Source: Peptoniphilus faecalis
GTDB lineage: Bacteria > Bacillota > Clostridia > Tissierellales > Peptoniphilaceae
Assembly (NCBI RefSeq): GCF_012976305.1
Contig: NZ_JABDSR010000004.1
Coordinates: 103,201 to 167,200, forward strand
Direction: 5' to 3'
Length of the DNA stretch: 64,000 nucleotides
The notes beneath the pieces are model-generated. The model had not been told where the DNA came from, did not search any database, and worked only from the letters and a program-made list of their open reading frames with translations. Within the stretch, counting starts at the first letter, position 1. The number at the start of each line of letters is the position of its first letter. Below, piece by piece: positions 48,520-56,491 of the stretch. A program made the translations under genes and the position numbers.

Positions 48520-49101
48520 ATGAAAATATTTAAGAGATTTAAAAAGAAAAAGTCAATTTATAAAATTCTTTGGGAAAATAATTTTGATTTACAAAAATTA
48601 GAAGAGATAGATGATCTTAATTTATCTGATGGAAGCTATGAACTTTCTATTTTGAAAGGCGAAAAAGAAATAAATCACATTAATACAAGAGAGATAAACA
48701 AAGCTGTTGACGATTATTATCTAAGGGAAAGTAAAGCCATAGATGAATTTGAAGAATTTTTTGGTGGACATAGAGCTTTAGAATCTGAGAGAAATTTTTT
48801 GACTTTTTTGCTTCAAAAAATTGAATTTGATGAATCAAAATTAGTTGGACTTTCCATTTTGCTTATGAGAGATTCGAAAGTAGAAGAATGTGTAAAATTT
48901 GGAATGCTTCTTACAAAGTACTATAATCTCGTTGAAGTAAAAAGGGCATACGAAATATTTTTAAATTTATTAAAACATCCTTCATTTATTTACTATGGCA
49001 TAGATGTTTTAAAAAATATAGATTATGGAATAATCGACGATTTGTACGATGAAACCACAGAAATTGGAAAAGAAATAATAGAGGAGAAGGCATGGAATTA
49101 G
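48520..49101 (+). CDS. Hypothetical protein, 193 residues
   Basis: I do not recognise this family. It begins with a strongly basic segment (FKRFKKKKSIYK), is otherwise acidic and helical, and has no membrane span or catalytic motif. Sequence such as LLQKIEFDESKLVGLSILLMRDSKVEECVKFG looks like helical-repeat (HEAT-like) packing. The 3' end overlaps the CvfB-like gene by 10 nt, so the two are co-expressed. No Shine-Dalgarno upstream. Confidence 0.75.
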   Translation: MKIFKRFKKKKSIYKILWENNFDLQKLEEIDDLNLSDGSYELSILKGEKEINHINTREINKAVDDYYLRESKAIDEFEEFFGGHRALESERNFLTFLLQKIEFDESKLVGLSILLMRDSKVEECVKFGMLLTKYYNLVEVKRAYEIFLNLLKHPSFIYYGIDVLKNIDYGIIDDLYDETTEIGKEIIEEKAWN

Positions 49102-49919
49102 GAAAAGTGCAAAAATTAAAAGTTGAGTCAAAAAAAGATAGAAAAATAATTTTAACAGACAATGAAAATAATAGAGTAAATCTTGCAATTGGCGAAGGGG
49201 AAAATTTAAAAGTTGGAGATGAAGTTGAAGCCTTTGTATACAATATTCACGATGAATTTGAAGCAACTTTAAAAAAACCTTTTGCACAAGTTGGCGATTT
49301 AAAAAAATTAAAAGTAGTTGACAAAGCAAAAATTGGATATTTTGTAGATAATGGAATTGGAAAGGACATCTTCCTTCCATTTAAAGAAAGTTACGGAAGA
49401 TTAACAGTTGGAGGAGAATATCTTTTATATTTGTACCATGATAAGAGCAATAGACTTGCACTTACAATGAATATTAAGGACAAACTCAAGGTTAATGAAA
49501 ATTACAAAGTAAATGACATAGTCAAGGGTACGATTTATAGCATTGGAAGACCTGGAGCTTTCGTTGCAATTGAAAACAAATACGATGGAATGATTCCTGC
49601 TGAAGAAATCAAGGGGATTTATAGAATTGGAGACGAAGTAGAAGCTAGAGTTCAAAGAATTTTGCAGAGCGGATTTATAACTTTGACCTTAAGAGAAAAA
49701 GCCTACAAACAAATTGATGCCGATGCCGATTTAATTTTAGAACTTTTAGAAGAAAATGATGGAGTTCTTGAACTTGGCGATAAATCTAATCCAGAAATTA
49801 TAAAAGATTTAACAGGACTTAGCAAAAAAGCCTACAAGAGAGCAGTGGGACATCTTTATAAAAATCGACTTATAAATATTTATGATACAAAAATAGAGTT
49901 GAAACATGGAAGAAAATAA
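49092..49919 (+). CDS. S1-domain RNA-binding protein CvfB-like (YitL)
   Basis: 275 residues with tandem S1-like OB folds (for example VGDLKKLKVVDKAKIGYFVDNG and VNDIVKGTIYSIGRPGAFVAIE). A C-terminal winged-helix (GLSKKAYKRAVGHLYKNRLI) is typical of CvfB/YitL. Family members bind RNA and influence virulence-gene expression. AGGAGAAGG upstream. It overlaps the rRNA methyltransferase gene by 14 nt. Confidence 0.88.
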   Translation: MELGKVQKLKVESKKDRKIILTDNENNRVNLAIGEGENLKVGDEVEAFVYNIHDEFEATLKKPFAQVGDLKKLKVVDKAKIGYFVDNGIGKDIFLPFKESYGRLTVGGEYLLYLYHDKSNRLALTMNIKDKLKVNENYKVNDIVKGTIYSIGRPGAFVAIENKYDGMIPAEEIKGIYRIGDEVEARVQRILQSGFITLTLREKAYKQIDADADLILELLEENDGVLELGDKSNPEIIKDLTGLSKKAYKRAVGHLYKNRLINIYDTKIELKHGRK

Positions 49920-51186
49920 ATTTATAAGAGAAATAATTGACTTTGACTTTAAAGGACTTGGAATTACAAAAATCGATGGGATTCCAGTATTTTTAGATGG
50001 CGGAGTAATTGGAGATGAGGTTGAATTTCTCGTAACTAAAAAAAAGAAAAATTTCTGTAAAGGAAAAATTCAAAAAATAATAAAAAAATCTAAGGACAGA
50101 GTAAACGGCCCCTGCCCTTATTTTAAAGATTGCGGAGGTTGCGACTTTCTAAATTATTCTAACGAAAAAGAATTAAAGTGGAAAGAAAATGACGTAAATA
50201 AAAATTTAAACAAAATTGCAGGACTAGATATAAAAGTTCAAGAAGTAATTGATTCGCCTGAAAAAACTCATTACAGAAATAATATGCAGTTTCAAGTGCG
50301 AGATGGCATCATAGGTCTTTATGCAAAAAATTCAAAGGAAATAGTTCCTATAAAAAATTGTATAATGCAAAAAGATATTGCCAATAAAGTATTAAAGATA
50401 ATGTGGCGATACAAACAATTAAGGGAATTAAAGAGAATTGGGATAAGGACAAACTATAGAGGAGAAGTTCTTTTAATACTCGTAACAAAGGCTGCCAAAA
50501 TTGAAATAAAGGATATACTTCCAGAATTAATTGATGTGGGAGTAAAATCAATTTATCTAAATTACAACACAGGTGATAAAATTCATTACTCAAGAGAATT
50601 TAAAAAAATTTATGGCGAAGACTTTATCGAAGAAAAATTATTAGACATAGATTATAGAATTTCTCCAGAATCCTTTTTTCAAATAAATAGATTGGCAACA
50701 GAAAAATTATATGAAAAAGCCATAGAATACTTAGATCCAAAAGCAGAAGATAAAATTTACGATTTATATTGCGGAGTAGGTTCAATATCAATATCAATTG
50801 CAAAAAAAGCTACAAATGTAATAGGAATAGAAATTGTAGAAAGTGCCATAGAAGATGCAAGAATTAATGCAGAAAATAATAACATTGAAGCTAGATTTAT
50901 CAAAGGAGCAGCTGAAGAAATAATAGAAAAAATTTATAAAGAAGAAAAAATTTCACCAAATAAAATAATAGTGGATCCACCGCGAAGGGGACTAGATGAC
51001 AAATTAGTGAATTTTTTAAAAGAAAACCTAGTTGAAAGACTAGTGTATATCTCATGCAACCCAGCAACACAAGCAAGAGACTTGAAAACTTTAAAAAAAG
51101 TATATAAAGTTGAAAAAATAGCGCTAGTAAATTTATTCCCTAACACAGCTCATGTGGAGACTATAGCGCTTATACAAAAGATGTAA
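49906..51186 (+). CDS. 23S rRNA (uracil-C5)-methyltransferase, RumA/RlmD family
   Basis: 426 residues. N-terminal TRAM domain, a 4Fe-4S cluster site CPYFKDCGGCDF, SAM motif YDLYCGVGSISISIA, VDPPRRGLD, and catalytic YISCNPATQARDL. Ends NTAHVETIALIQKM. The RlmCD/RlmD specificity (U747/U1939) cannot be assigned from sequence alone. Its 3' end (CATGTGGAGAC at 51151) is a known integration hotspot for integrative elements, and the mobile region begins right after it. Confidence 0.92.
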   Translation: MEENKFIREIIDFDFKGLGITKIDGIPVFLDGGVIGDEVEFLVTKKKKNFCKGKIQKIIKKSKDRVNGPCPYFKDCGGCDFLNYSNEKELKWKENDVNKNLNKIAGLDIKVQEVIDSPEKTHYRNNMQFQVRDGIIGLYAKNSKEIVPIKNCIMQKDIANKVLKIMWRYKQLRELKRIGIRTNYRGEVLLILVTKAAKIEIKDILPELIDVGVKSIYLNYNTGDKIHYSREFKKIYGEDFIEEKLLDIDYRISPESFFQINRLATEKLYEKAIEYLDPKAEDKIYDLYCGVGSISISIAKKATNVIGIEIVESAIEDARINAENNNIEARFIKGAAEEIIEKIYKEEKISPNKIIVDPPRRGLDDKLVNFLKENLVERLVYISCNPATQARDLKTLKKVYKVEKIALVNLFPNTAHVETIALIQKM

Positions 51187-51311
51187 ATTTAGAAATCCTT
51201 CATTTTAAGCAGTTTTATAAGCATTTTGTCTTCGATAAAGATGAAGAAGGATACGTCAAAAAGACCCAAAAAAACTACATGGACGTAAGAGTAGTTTTGC
51301 AACTGGTATGA
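51183..51311 (+). other. Open frame fragment, possible remnant coding sequence
   Basis: A frame of 42 codons without a start crosses the methyltransferase stop and ends at TGA 51309-51311. It reads like the end of a soluble protein (HFKQFYKHFVFDKDEEGYVKK, then NYMDVRVVLQLV). I cannot identify it. It may be the tail of a gene cut off by integration. Confidence 0.3.
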
Positions 51312-51363
51312 GGAGACACAAAGAAAAATATAATAAGATAAAACCCATTTTATACTTTCTACA

Positions 51364-51393
51364 AGAGTAGCTTCAATAAGGCTGCTCTTTTTT
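51364..51393 (+). terminator. Terminator in the accessory boundary region
   Basis: AGAGTAGC / GCTGCTCT stem (one T-G wobble) with a 9-nt loop, then six T. Confidence 0.75.
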
Positions 51394-51566
51394 ATTTTAA
51401 AGAAAGACTAACTATTAAAAGTCAAGATGTGAAACAAAGAAAATATAAGTAATGATATTGATAAAAAATGAATAAAAATAAGCATGAAAAAGCACCCTAA
51501 AGTTTAAGATTAAAAATAGGGTTAGTAAAGTTTTCGCCTTTTAAATATTAATTTTCTCAAAAGAAC

Positions 51567-51612
51567 CTGTAAATGATGAAGGCTATGCCCGAGCAAAGCT
51601 CGTCATTTACAG
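51567..51612. repeat. Inverted repeat with inner hairpin near the IS110 3' end
   Basis: CTGTAAATGA (51567-51576) pairs with TCATTTACAG (51603-51612). Inside, GAGC AAA GCTC forms a smaller stem. Could be an element-end structure or RNA hairpin; IS110 elements usually lack terminal inverted repeats. Confidence 0.6.
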
Positions 51613-51630
51613 AACCTTTTTCAAAAATTT

Positions 51631-52938
51631 GTAAACAGTTAATCAAAAATTAACTCTGCACTTGATAAGGTTCATTCTTAGTAAGAACAGCAAAAATAGT
51701 ATGACAAAGCTTTCTAGCAACAGCATTGGTAGCAACTAGATGATGTTTTCCTTCACTAATCTTTTTTTGATAATAATCTGAGAAAACAGGATCACAAAAT
51801 TCAGCTCTAAGAGCGGATTGAAAAAGAGCACGCCTTAAATAAGGAGAACCCCTTTTACTCATATGATTGTAAGTAGATTCATATTCTCCAGACTGAGAAA
51901 CGCTAGCATCCAAACCAGCATAAGCGACAAGTTTAGAAGGATTAGAAAATCTTTTAATATCTCCAATCTCACCTAATATAGTAGCTGCATTAACAGAACC
52001 GATACCTGGAATAGTAGTAATTGGAGAATTAAGTTTTTCAAGCAATAGTTCAATTTCATTTTCAACATCAGAAACCTGATTTTGAATAAAAGAAATTTGC
52101 TCAATAAGTATTTTGATCTGAAGACTAAATGAATCCAGACAGAAATTAATACCAAAAGAAGAAGAAGCCTTTTTAGAAAGCTCATCAATCTTCTTAGAAG
52201 CATAGTTTTTCTTAGAAACAGATTCAAGAAAAGTATTCAAATCATCAGAATTAATATCCTCAAAATCAGAAGGAGTAGAGAAATTTGAAAGAATTTCCTT
52301 AGAAGTCTTCCCAAAAATATTACTAAAAGAAGAGGCATATTCAGGAAAAACTTGGTCTAAAAGTGCAATAGTTTTTCTTTTAAGATCGCCAATTGAAGAA
52401 ATGAGGTAAGACCTAAATCTGGAAAGATTTCTCAAAGACAAATAATCTTCATTAGAAAGCGAAGTCTCAACGAAATCTCCATATCTAAGAAGATCAGCTA
52501 TTAAAAGAGAATCAATAACATCAGTTTTTCTCTTTCTGATTTCTACACCTTGTCGCCAACCGTCAGTTTGGATTGGATTGATAACACGAACAGTAAAGTT
52601 TTTTTCAACAAGATATGAGTATAGAGATAACCAATAATGACCTGTAGCTTCCATACCAACTTCAAGTTCATTTTTGAAAGCTTCTAGTTTAAGGATTAAA
52701 CTCTCAGCACCATCAATGGAATTTGAAAAAGAAAAAGCTTTAAAAATAACCTTTTTCTTGTCATCAACTAATGAAGCAACATGAGTATTTTTGCCAATAT
52801 CAATACCTAAATAAAACATTTGAACCTCATAAAAAAGTATTTTAGATAGACACCTCAAAATCTAATAACGTTACTGCCTTATGGTATATACGAAGTACCC
52901 TGAAAGGGTCAACATCTAACTTATTCGTAAACAGTTAA
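51631..52938 (-). mobile_element. IS110-family insertion sequence (limits approximate)
   Basis: One transposase gene on the - strand. The 12-mer GTAAACAGTTAA occurs at 51631-51642, 7 nt after the transposase stop, and again at 52927-52938 in the upstream non-coding part, 1,296 bp apart. I use these as provisional limits. If the upstream copy is instead part of the element's RNA, the element extends to about 53040-53090. Confidence 0.55.
51650..52819 (-). CDS. IS110-family transposase (DEDD recombinase)
   Basis: 389 residues. The N-terminal RuvC-like DEDD domain starts FYLGIDIGKNTHVASLVDD, followed by GMEATGHYWLSLYSYLVE and RKTDVIDSLLIADLLRYG with the acidic residues. A coiled-coil middle leads to the C-terminal Transposase_20 domain with PGIGSVNAATILGEIGD, AYAGLDASVSQSGE and the catalytic-serine region SKRGSPYLRRALFQSALRA. 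The frame extends 13 codons upstream to 52858, but GAGGT lies 5 nt before the ATG at 52819. It looks intact. IS110 recombinases are guided by an RNA from the element's non-coding end. Confidence 0.92.
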   Translation of the reverse strand: MFYLGIDIGKNTHVASLVDDKKKVIFKAFSFSNSIDGAESLILKLEAFKNELEVGMEATGHYWLSLYSYLVEKNFTVRVINPIQTDGWRQGVEIRKRKTDVIDSLLIADLLRYGDFVETSLSNEDYLSLRNLSRFRSYLISSIGDLKRKTIALLDQVFPEYASSFSNIFGKTSKEILSNFSTPSDFEDINSDDLNTFLESVSKKNYASKKIDELSKKASSSFGINFCLDSFSLQIKILIEQISFIQNQVSDVENEIELLLEKLNSPITTIPGIGSVNAATILGEIGDIKRFSNPSKLVAYAGLDASVSQSGEYESTYNHMSKRGSPYLRRALFQSALRAEFCDPVFSDYYQKKISEGKHHLVATNAVARKLCHTIFAVLTKNEPYQVQS

Positions 52939-53035
52939 AAGATTAGAGGACTCACTCTTTCAATTACGAGATTAAATCTCAAGGAAGTGACGAGTACACT
53001 CTATCTAATAACAATATTATACAGTAAAACTGAAT
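52860..53035 (-). ncRNA. Candidate IS110 bridge RNA region
   Basis: Non-coding stretch upstream of the transposase, read on the - strand. A TATAAT lies at about 53020. It holds a hairpin GAGAT/ATCTC (52968-52980), a hairpin ACCCT GAA AGGGT (52897-52909) and the 12-mer that recurs just past the transposase stop (51631). IS110-group elements encode bridge RNAs in exactly this end. Structure and limits are inferred, not shown. Confidence 0.45.
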
Positions 53036-53103
53036 AATACTTAGTCGAAAAAGGGTTATAGGTTACCTTTAACAACCTAAATACATTATATAAGGAGGTA
53101 AGA

Positions 53104-53877
53104 ATGAATTTTGATTATTTTTATAATAGCAAGTCTTTGATGTATAACTTCATAAGGTTATCTATGGTATTAATGGAAGATGAAATTTTTGAGAGCATTT
53201 CTATTGAAGCTAAAGTTTTGTATTCATATATGCTTAATCGAATGGGGCTTTCATATAAAAATGGCTGGATAGATGAAGACGGAAAAGTCTTTATTTACTA
53301 CGCAATTGAAAGTATAAAAGATCAATTTAATTGTGCGAGTGAAAAAGCAAATAAATTAATAGCTGAACTTGATATTAAATCAGGAATAGGACTGATTGAA
53401 AAGAAAAGACAAGGACTTGGAAAGCCTAACAGAATTTATGTTAAAGACTTTATGAGCATATTTAATAATATGGAATTAAAAAATCAAGAAGTTCGAAAAA
53501 CAAAATTCCAGAAGTTCGATAATCGGAATTCAAGAACTCTGAATAACGGACTTCAAGATTTCCGAAAATCGGAAGGTAACTATAACAATATTAGTAATAA
53601 TGAGTTAAGAAAGAATGATTTTAGTAAGGGGCAAAAGCCTTATGGGATATATAAAAATATATTTTTAACTGATAAAGAATACAAAGACTTAACGAATGAG
53701 TTAGGAAGTAGAATTAGTGAGTACATTGATAGATTGTCGTCATATATGAAATCAAATAACAGAGATTATCAGGATCACAAGGCAACGATAATCAATTGGT
53801 ATCTTAATGATCAGGCAAAAAATATTAATGACAATTCAACAAGAAAAATGAATTACGATATAGGAGAGAGTTTATGA
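53104..53877 (+). CDS. RepA_N-type replication initiator of a conjugative element
   Basis: 257 residues. The N-terminus YFYNSKSLMYNFIRLSMVLMEDE...SIEAKVLYSYMLNRMGLS matches the replication initiator A N-terminal domain found in Gram-positive conjugative elements and plasmids, with a winged-helix-like core. After a variable Asn/Lys-rich middle (about 115-175), a helical C-terminal part resembles DnaD-type tails. AAGGAGGT precedes the ATG. Followed at once by a DnaC-like pair, as in related elements. Probably initiates element replication. Confidence 0.85.
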   Translation: MNFDYFYNSKSLMYNFIRLSMVLMEDEIFESISIEAKVLYSYMLNRMGLSYKNGWIDEDGKVFIYYAIESIKDQFNCASEKANKLIAELDIKSGIGLIEKKRQGLGKPNRIYVKDFMSIFNNMELKNQEVRKTKFQKFDNRNSRTLNNGLQDFRKSEGNYNNISNNELRKNDFSKGQKPYGIYKNIFLTDKEYKDLTNELGSRISEYIDRLSSYMKSNNRDYQDHKATIINWYLNDQAKNINDNSTRKMNYDIGESL

Positions 53878-54056
53878 CAAGCTTAAAAGATTTTGTATTA
53901 AGAGAAAATGATGTTGAAAGAAATTGTCATATCTATTGTAAGGTATGTGGTAAAAGAGTCGATGGAGAATTACTTGACCTTGGATTTACAAAGTTTATTC
54001 CAAGAATTAAATGTGAATGTGAAATAAAAAGAGATAAGGAAAATGAAGAAAGATAA
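53874..54056 (+). pseudogene. N-terminal fragment of DnaC-like helicase loader
   Basis: 60 residues with a zinc-type N-terminus (CHIYCKVCGKRV...KCECEIKRDKENEER), typical of the start of DnaC-like proteins in such elements. It overlaps the initiator by 4 nt. It stops where a helical linker of roughly 60-75 residues is expected, and the ATPase part continues in another frame. Interpretation: an internal deletion with frameshift. Confidence 0.7.
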
Positions 54057-54549
54057 TGTTGGACTTTTATTTTATGGAGATGTTGGTAGTGGAAAGACTT
54101 ATCTTGCTTGTTCAATTGCAAATGAATTAATCGAAAGAAAACAAATTAAAGTTAAGATTATGAATTTATCTCAGGTTATAAACCAAATACAAAAATCAGC
54201 ATTTAAGCTAGATTCAAATGAAATTATCAGTAAACTCTCTAATATTCCATTGTTAATCTTAGATGACCTTGGAATTGAAAGGGATACATCTTATGCAAGA
54301 GAACAAGTATATAACATTATAAACTCAAGATACTTAAAGGGTAGGCCGACAATTTTTACTACAAACTTATCATTGGAAATTATTCAAAATCCTAATATTG
54401 ACCTTGAGTATCAGAGGATATATTCAAGAATACTTGAAATGACAATACCAGTTAAAGTTACGGGAGAAGATTTTAGAAGAAAAATCCATCAAGAGAAGTT
54501 AAGAAAATACAAAGAGTTACTTTTATATGGAGGTGGAATAGATGATTAA
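54043..54549 (+). CDS. DnaC/IstB-type AAA+ ATPase, detached C-terminal part
   Basis: 168 residues starting almost directly at the ATPase core. Walker A GDVGSGKTYLA (residues 12-22), Walker B PLLILDDLGIE, sensor PTIFTTNLSLE and the arginine-finger area QRIYSRILE are all present. It begins at an ATG 14 nt inside the preceding fragment, with AAGGA just upstream, so it could be translated separately. A normal loader would have an N-terminal domain joined on. Activity uncertain. Confidence 0.75.
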   Translation: MKKDNVGLLFYGDVGSGKTYLACSIANELIERKQIKVKIMNLSQVINQIQKSAFKLDSNEIISKLSNIPLLILDDLGIERDTSYAREQVYNIINSRYLKGRPTIFTTNLSLEIIQNPNIDLEYQRIYSRILEMTIPVKVTGEDFRRKIHQEKLRKYKELLLYGGGIDD

Positions 54550-54937
54550 TGAAGAAGTATCTAGGTCGGGTCTTAATCTTGAAGTAAGACTTGCAAAAGC
54601 AACAAGTAAAGCAATTCTTGATGCCTTAAAGAAAGTTCACAAGCAAATAGAAGAACAAGGAGGTTTGAAAAATGTAATAAAAAATAATGGAGAAGAAGTA
54701 AAGCTAAAAGATATGGTTAAAAAGGGACAGTTAGAAGAAATTAATTTAAAGGATCCTGAGTTAAAAGAACTAAAGAAAGTTTTAAATAAACACGGAGTGA
54801 AGTTTTCTGTTATGAAAGATAAGGAAACTGGCAACCACTCTGTGTTTTTTCAATCTAAGGATATAAAAGTAATGGAACATGCCTTTAAAAAAGTAGTTAA
54901 GGCTTCTGAAAGAAAGTATAGTTACTTTAAGAGATAA
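54542..54937 (+). CDS. DUF3801 / PcfB-family conjugation protein, truncated C-terminus
   Basis: 131 residues. LEVRLAKATSKAILDALKKV, GGLKNVI and FKKVVKASERKYSYFK match the DUF3801 (PcfB) family, accessory factors of the VirD4-type coupling protein. In related elements the coupling gene follows directly. Here the end is cut at YFKR, where the DNA switches to a relaxase-gene fragment at a TTAAGAGATAAGAA microhomology (54927-54940), so the normal basic tail is missing. Confidence 0.8.
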   Translation: MINEEVSRSGLNLEVRLAKATSKAILDALKKVHKQIEEQGGLKNVIKNNGEEVKLKDMVKKGQLEEINLKDPELKELKKVLNKHGVKFSVMKDKETGNHSVFFQSKDIKVMEHAFKKVVKASERKYSYFKR

Positions 54938-55352
54938 GAATTATAAGACCACAAGAGCCTTAAAAGATACCGAAAAGAAGATTGATGAAAAAACACAACT
55001 CATCGACTAATCAGAAAAATATTTGAAGTACAAGAAAACCTACAAAGCCTATATAAAATTAAAGAAAAGCAAACAGGAAGATTTTTATAACGAGCATACC
55101 GCAGAGATTATTTTATTTGAGAGTGCAAAGAAATATCTGAAAGAACATTTAGGAGAAAGTAAGACCTTAGCCATCAGTAAATGGGAAACAGAAGTTACCA
55201 CTTTGAAGAAAGAGAAAAAGAGCCTTTACAATCAAATATTAGAGATAAGGGAAGAAGTAGAACAAGCAGAAAAAGTTAAAACATGTATAGAGCAGCTACA
55301 GGAAAATTCAAAGGAACTAAAACAGAGCAAGAATAAAGATTTTCAACTTTAG
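54938..55352 (+). pseudogene. Remnant of a MobA/L relaxase C-terminus (decayed transposon 1)
   Basis: This is a diverged copy of the relaxase tail at 61523-61939. The nucleotide match begins at the DUF3801 junction and runs to the end of the gene (shared EHTAEIILFESAKKYLKEHL). An in-frame TAA (before SEKYL) already breaks it. An open frame of 109 codons remains from 55023. It is the left edge of what is left of a first mobilizable transposon. Confidence 0.85.
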
Positions 55353-55369
55353 AAAAAAGGAAAGTATAC

Positions 55370-55398
55370 TTGATATTTTTGAAAATAATGATTATACT
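55370..55398 (+). promoter_or_regulatory. Promoter of the XRE regulator cassette
   Basis: TTGATA (55370-55375), 17-base spacer, TATACT (55393-55398), 42 nt before the GTG start. Confidence 0.7.
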
Positions 55399-55439
55399 AT
55401 ATGTAAAGTTAGCTTGTCATTTGAAGAAGGTGGTTTAAT

Positions 55440-55637
55440 GTGAAGAACAGACTTGAAGAAATAAGAAAAGCAAATGGAATAACGCAAGAGGAGTTAGCTT
55501 CTATTCTGGAGGTATCAAGGCAGACGATTGGTTCTTTAGAAAATGGAAGATATAATCCATCAATAATGTTGGCATTTAAAATTGCAAGGTACTTTCAAAT
55601 GAACATTGAAGAAATTTTTATTTATGAGGAGGAATAA
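55440..55637 (+). CDS. XRE-family HTH regulator, small
   Basis: 65 residues that are almost all HTH: LEEIRKANGITQEELASILEVSRQTIGSLENGRYNPS. The ending RYFQMNIEEIFIYEEE is typical of YozG-like regulators. GTG start at 55440 with GAAGGTGG upstream. It is cargo of transposon 1 and partners with the membrane gene that follows, a common two-gene arrangement. Confidence 0.88.
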   Translation: MKNRLEEIRKANGITQEELASILEVSRQTIGSLENGRYNPSIMLAFKIARYFQMNIEEIFIYEEE

Positions 55638-55638
55638 G

Positions 55639-56082
55639 ATGAAAAATAAAATTGAATATGAAATGAAGACTGGTAAAAAAGTAGGTATTTTATTTATTTG
55701 TATTGGTGTGTTATTTGCTTTACTTGGCGTAATACTATTTTCTAAGAAAGATATTTTACAAATATTTCCAAGAATGGATATTGCTTGGATTGGATTTTCT
55801 GTTGTTGCTTTTATTCTATGTGTTAGTGGGATAAATGTATTCTTAATTTCTGGGAAAAAGCAAGAATGGATAAATGAAACTGATGAAAGAGAGTTACTAA
55901 TTACTGCTAAGGCTAGTATGGTAGGGTATTATATTCAAACAGTTTTACTGGGAGTAGTTTTTTTCCTATTAACTTTTATGGGATATTTAAATAAAGCTTC
56001 AGGATTTTCTATACTAGGAGTCATTTTGATAAGTGGTATTGTGTCATGGATTTATAATTTATATTTACGAAAAGTAGAATAG
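55639..56082 (+). CDS. Four-helix membrane protein next to XRE regulator (DUF2178-like)
   Basis: 147 residues with four hydrophobic segments (about 14-33, 49-70, 99-120, 125-142) and a loop carrying NETDERELLITAKA, a DERE-type motif seen in DUF2178-like proteins. I cannot assign function. GAGGAGG at 55626 serves the ATG at 55639 rather than the upstream ATG at 55606. Possible role as a sensor or immunity-like membrane partner of the XRE regulator. Confidence 0.65.
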   Translation: MKNKIEYEMKTGKKVGILFICIGVLFALLGVILFSKKDILQIFPRMDIAWIGFSVVAFILCVSGINVFLISGKKQEWINETDERELLITAKASMVGYYIQTVLLGVVFFLLTFMGYLNKASGFSILGVILISGIVSWIYNLYLRKVE

Positions 56083-56109
56083 ATAACTAAAAAGTAATAT
56101 TTATTAGAA

Positions 56110-56143
56110 AACAGTAAATCACAAAAAGGTTTACTGTTTTTTC
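56110..56143 (+). terminator. Hairpin repeat, copy A
   Basis: AACAGTAAA (56110-56118) / TTTACTGTT (56130-56138) followed by T-rich sequence. Same hairpin as copies B and C. Confidence 0.85.
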
Positions 56144-56206
56144 TTGTTCAAATGTTAAAAGAAAGAGCGTCAATAAATCAAAAAAGGTACTTGACAAAAC
56201 GCTTCC

Positions 56207-56449
56207 TGGGGAGAAAGCAAGGATATTGCTCCATACATTGACCCTAAGTTTGAAAACAATGTACTAATAACTAATACTGAAAGACTTACAATGAACTCAA
56301 GACCTAAAAACCCTAAATATGCTAGAAATAAAAATGTATTAGTAATAGGTGGTTCTGGATCAGGTAAGACGAGATTTTATGTAAAGCCAAATCTAATGCA
56401 AATGCATTCTTCCTATGTAGTAACAGACCCTAAAGGATTAACCTCTTAG
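56207..56449 (+). pseudogene. VirD4-type coupling protein, N-proximal fragment
   Basis: Open reading from the transposon 1 right end. It contains PYIDPKFENNVLITNTERLTM, then Walker A GGSGSGKTRFYVKPN, and VVTDPKG, after which transposon 2 DNA adds a few codons and a stop. The missing N-terminal membrane part and the rest of the protein lie elsewhere: continuation at 63160-63877. This is the coupling ATPase of the host conjugative element. Confidence 0.85.
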
Positions 56450-56491
56450 GGATATAGAAAATCATAAAAACTTGGAAAGGAGGTAATTCTC

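Larger units (their letters stand above)
51187..51649. other. 463-bp gene-free stretch between the rRNA methyltransferase and IS110
   Basis: Contains the open-frame fragment (to 51311), a terminator hairpin (51364-51393), unexplained AT-rich sequence, and the inverted repeat at 51567-51612. No complete gene seen. Confidence 0.7.

Noticed and set aside
51567..51612. Terminal inverted repeat of the IS110 element
   Set aside because: IS110 elements normally lack such repeats and there is no matching copy at the other end, so it is listed only as an unassigned repeat.
55023..55352. Independent gene of 109 residues
   Set aside because: It is a diverged copy of the relaxase tail at 61604-61939, preceded in frame by a stop, so it is treated as a remnant.
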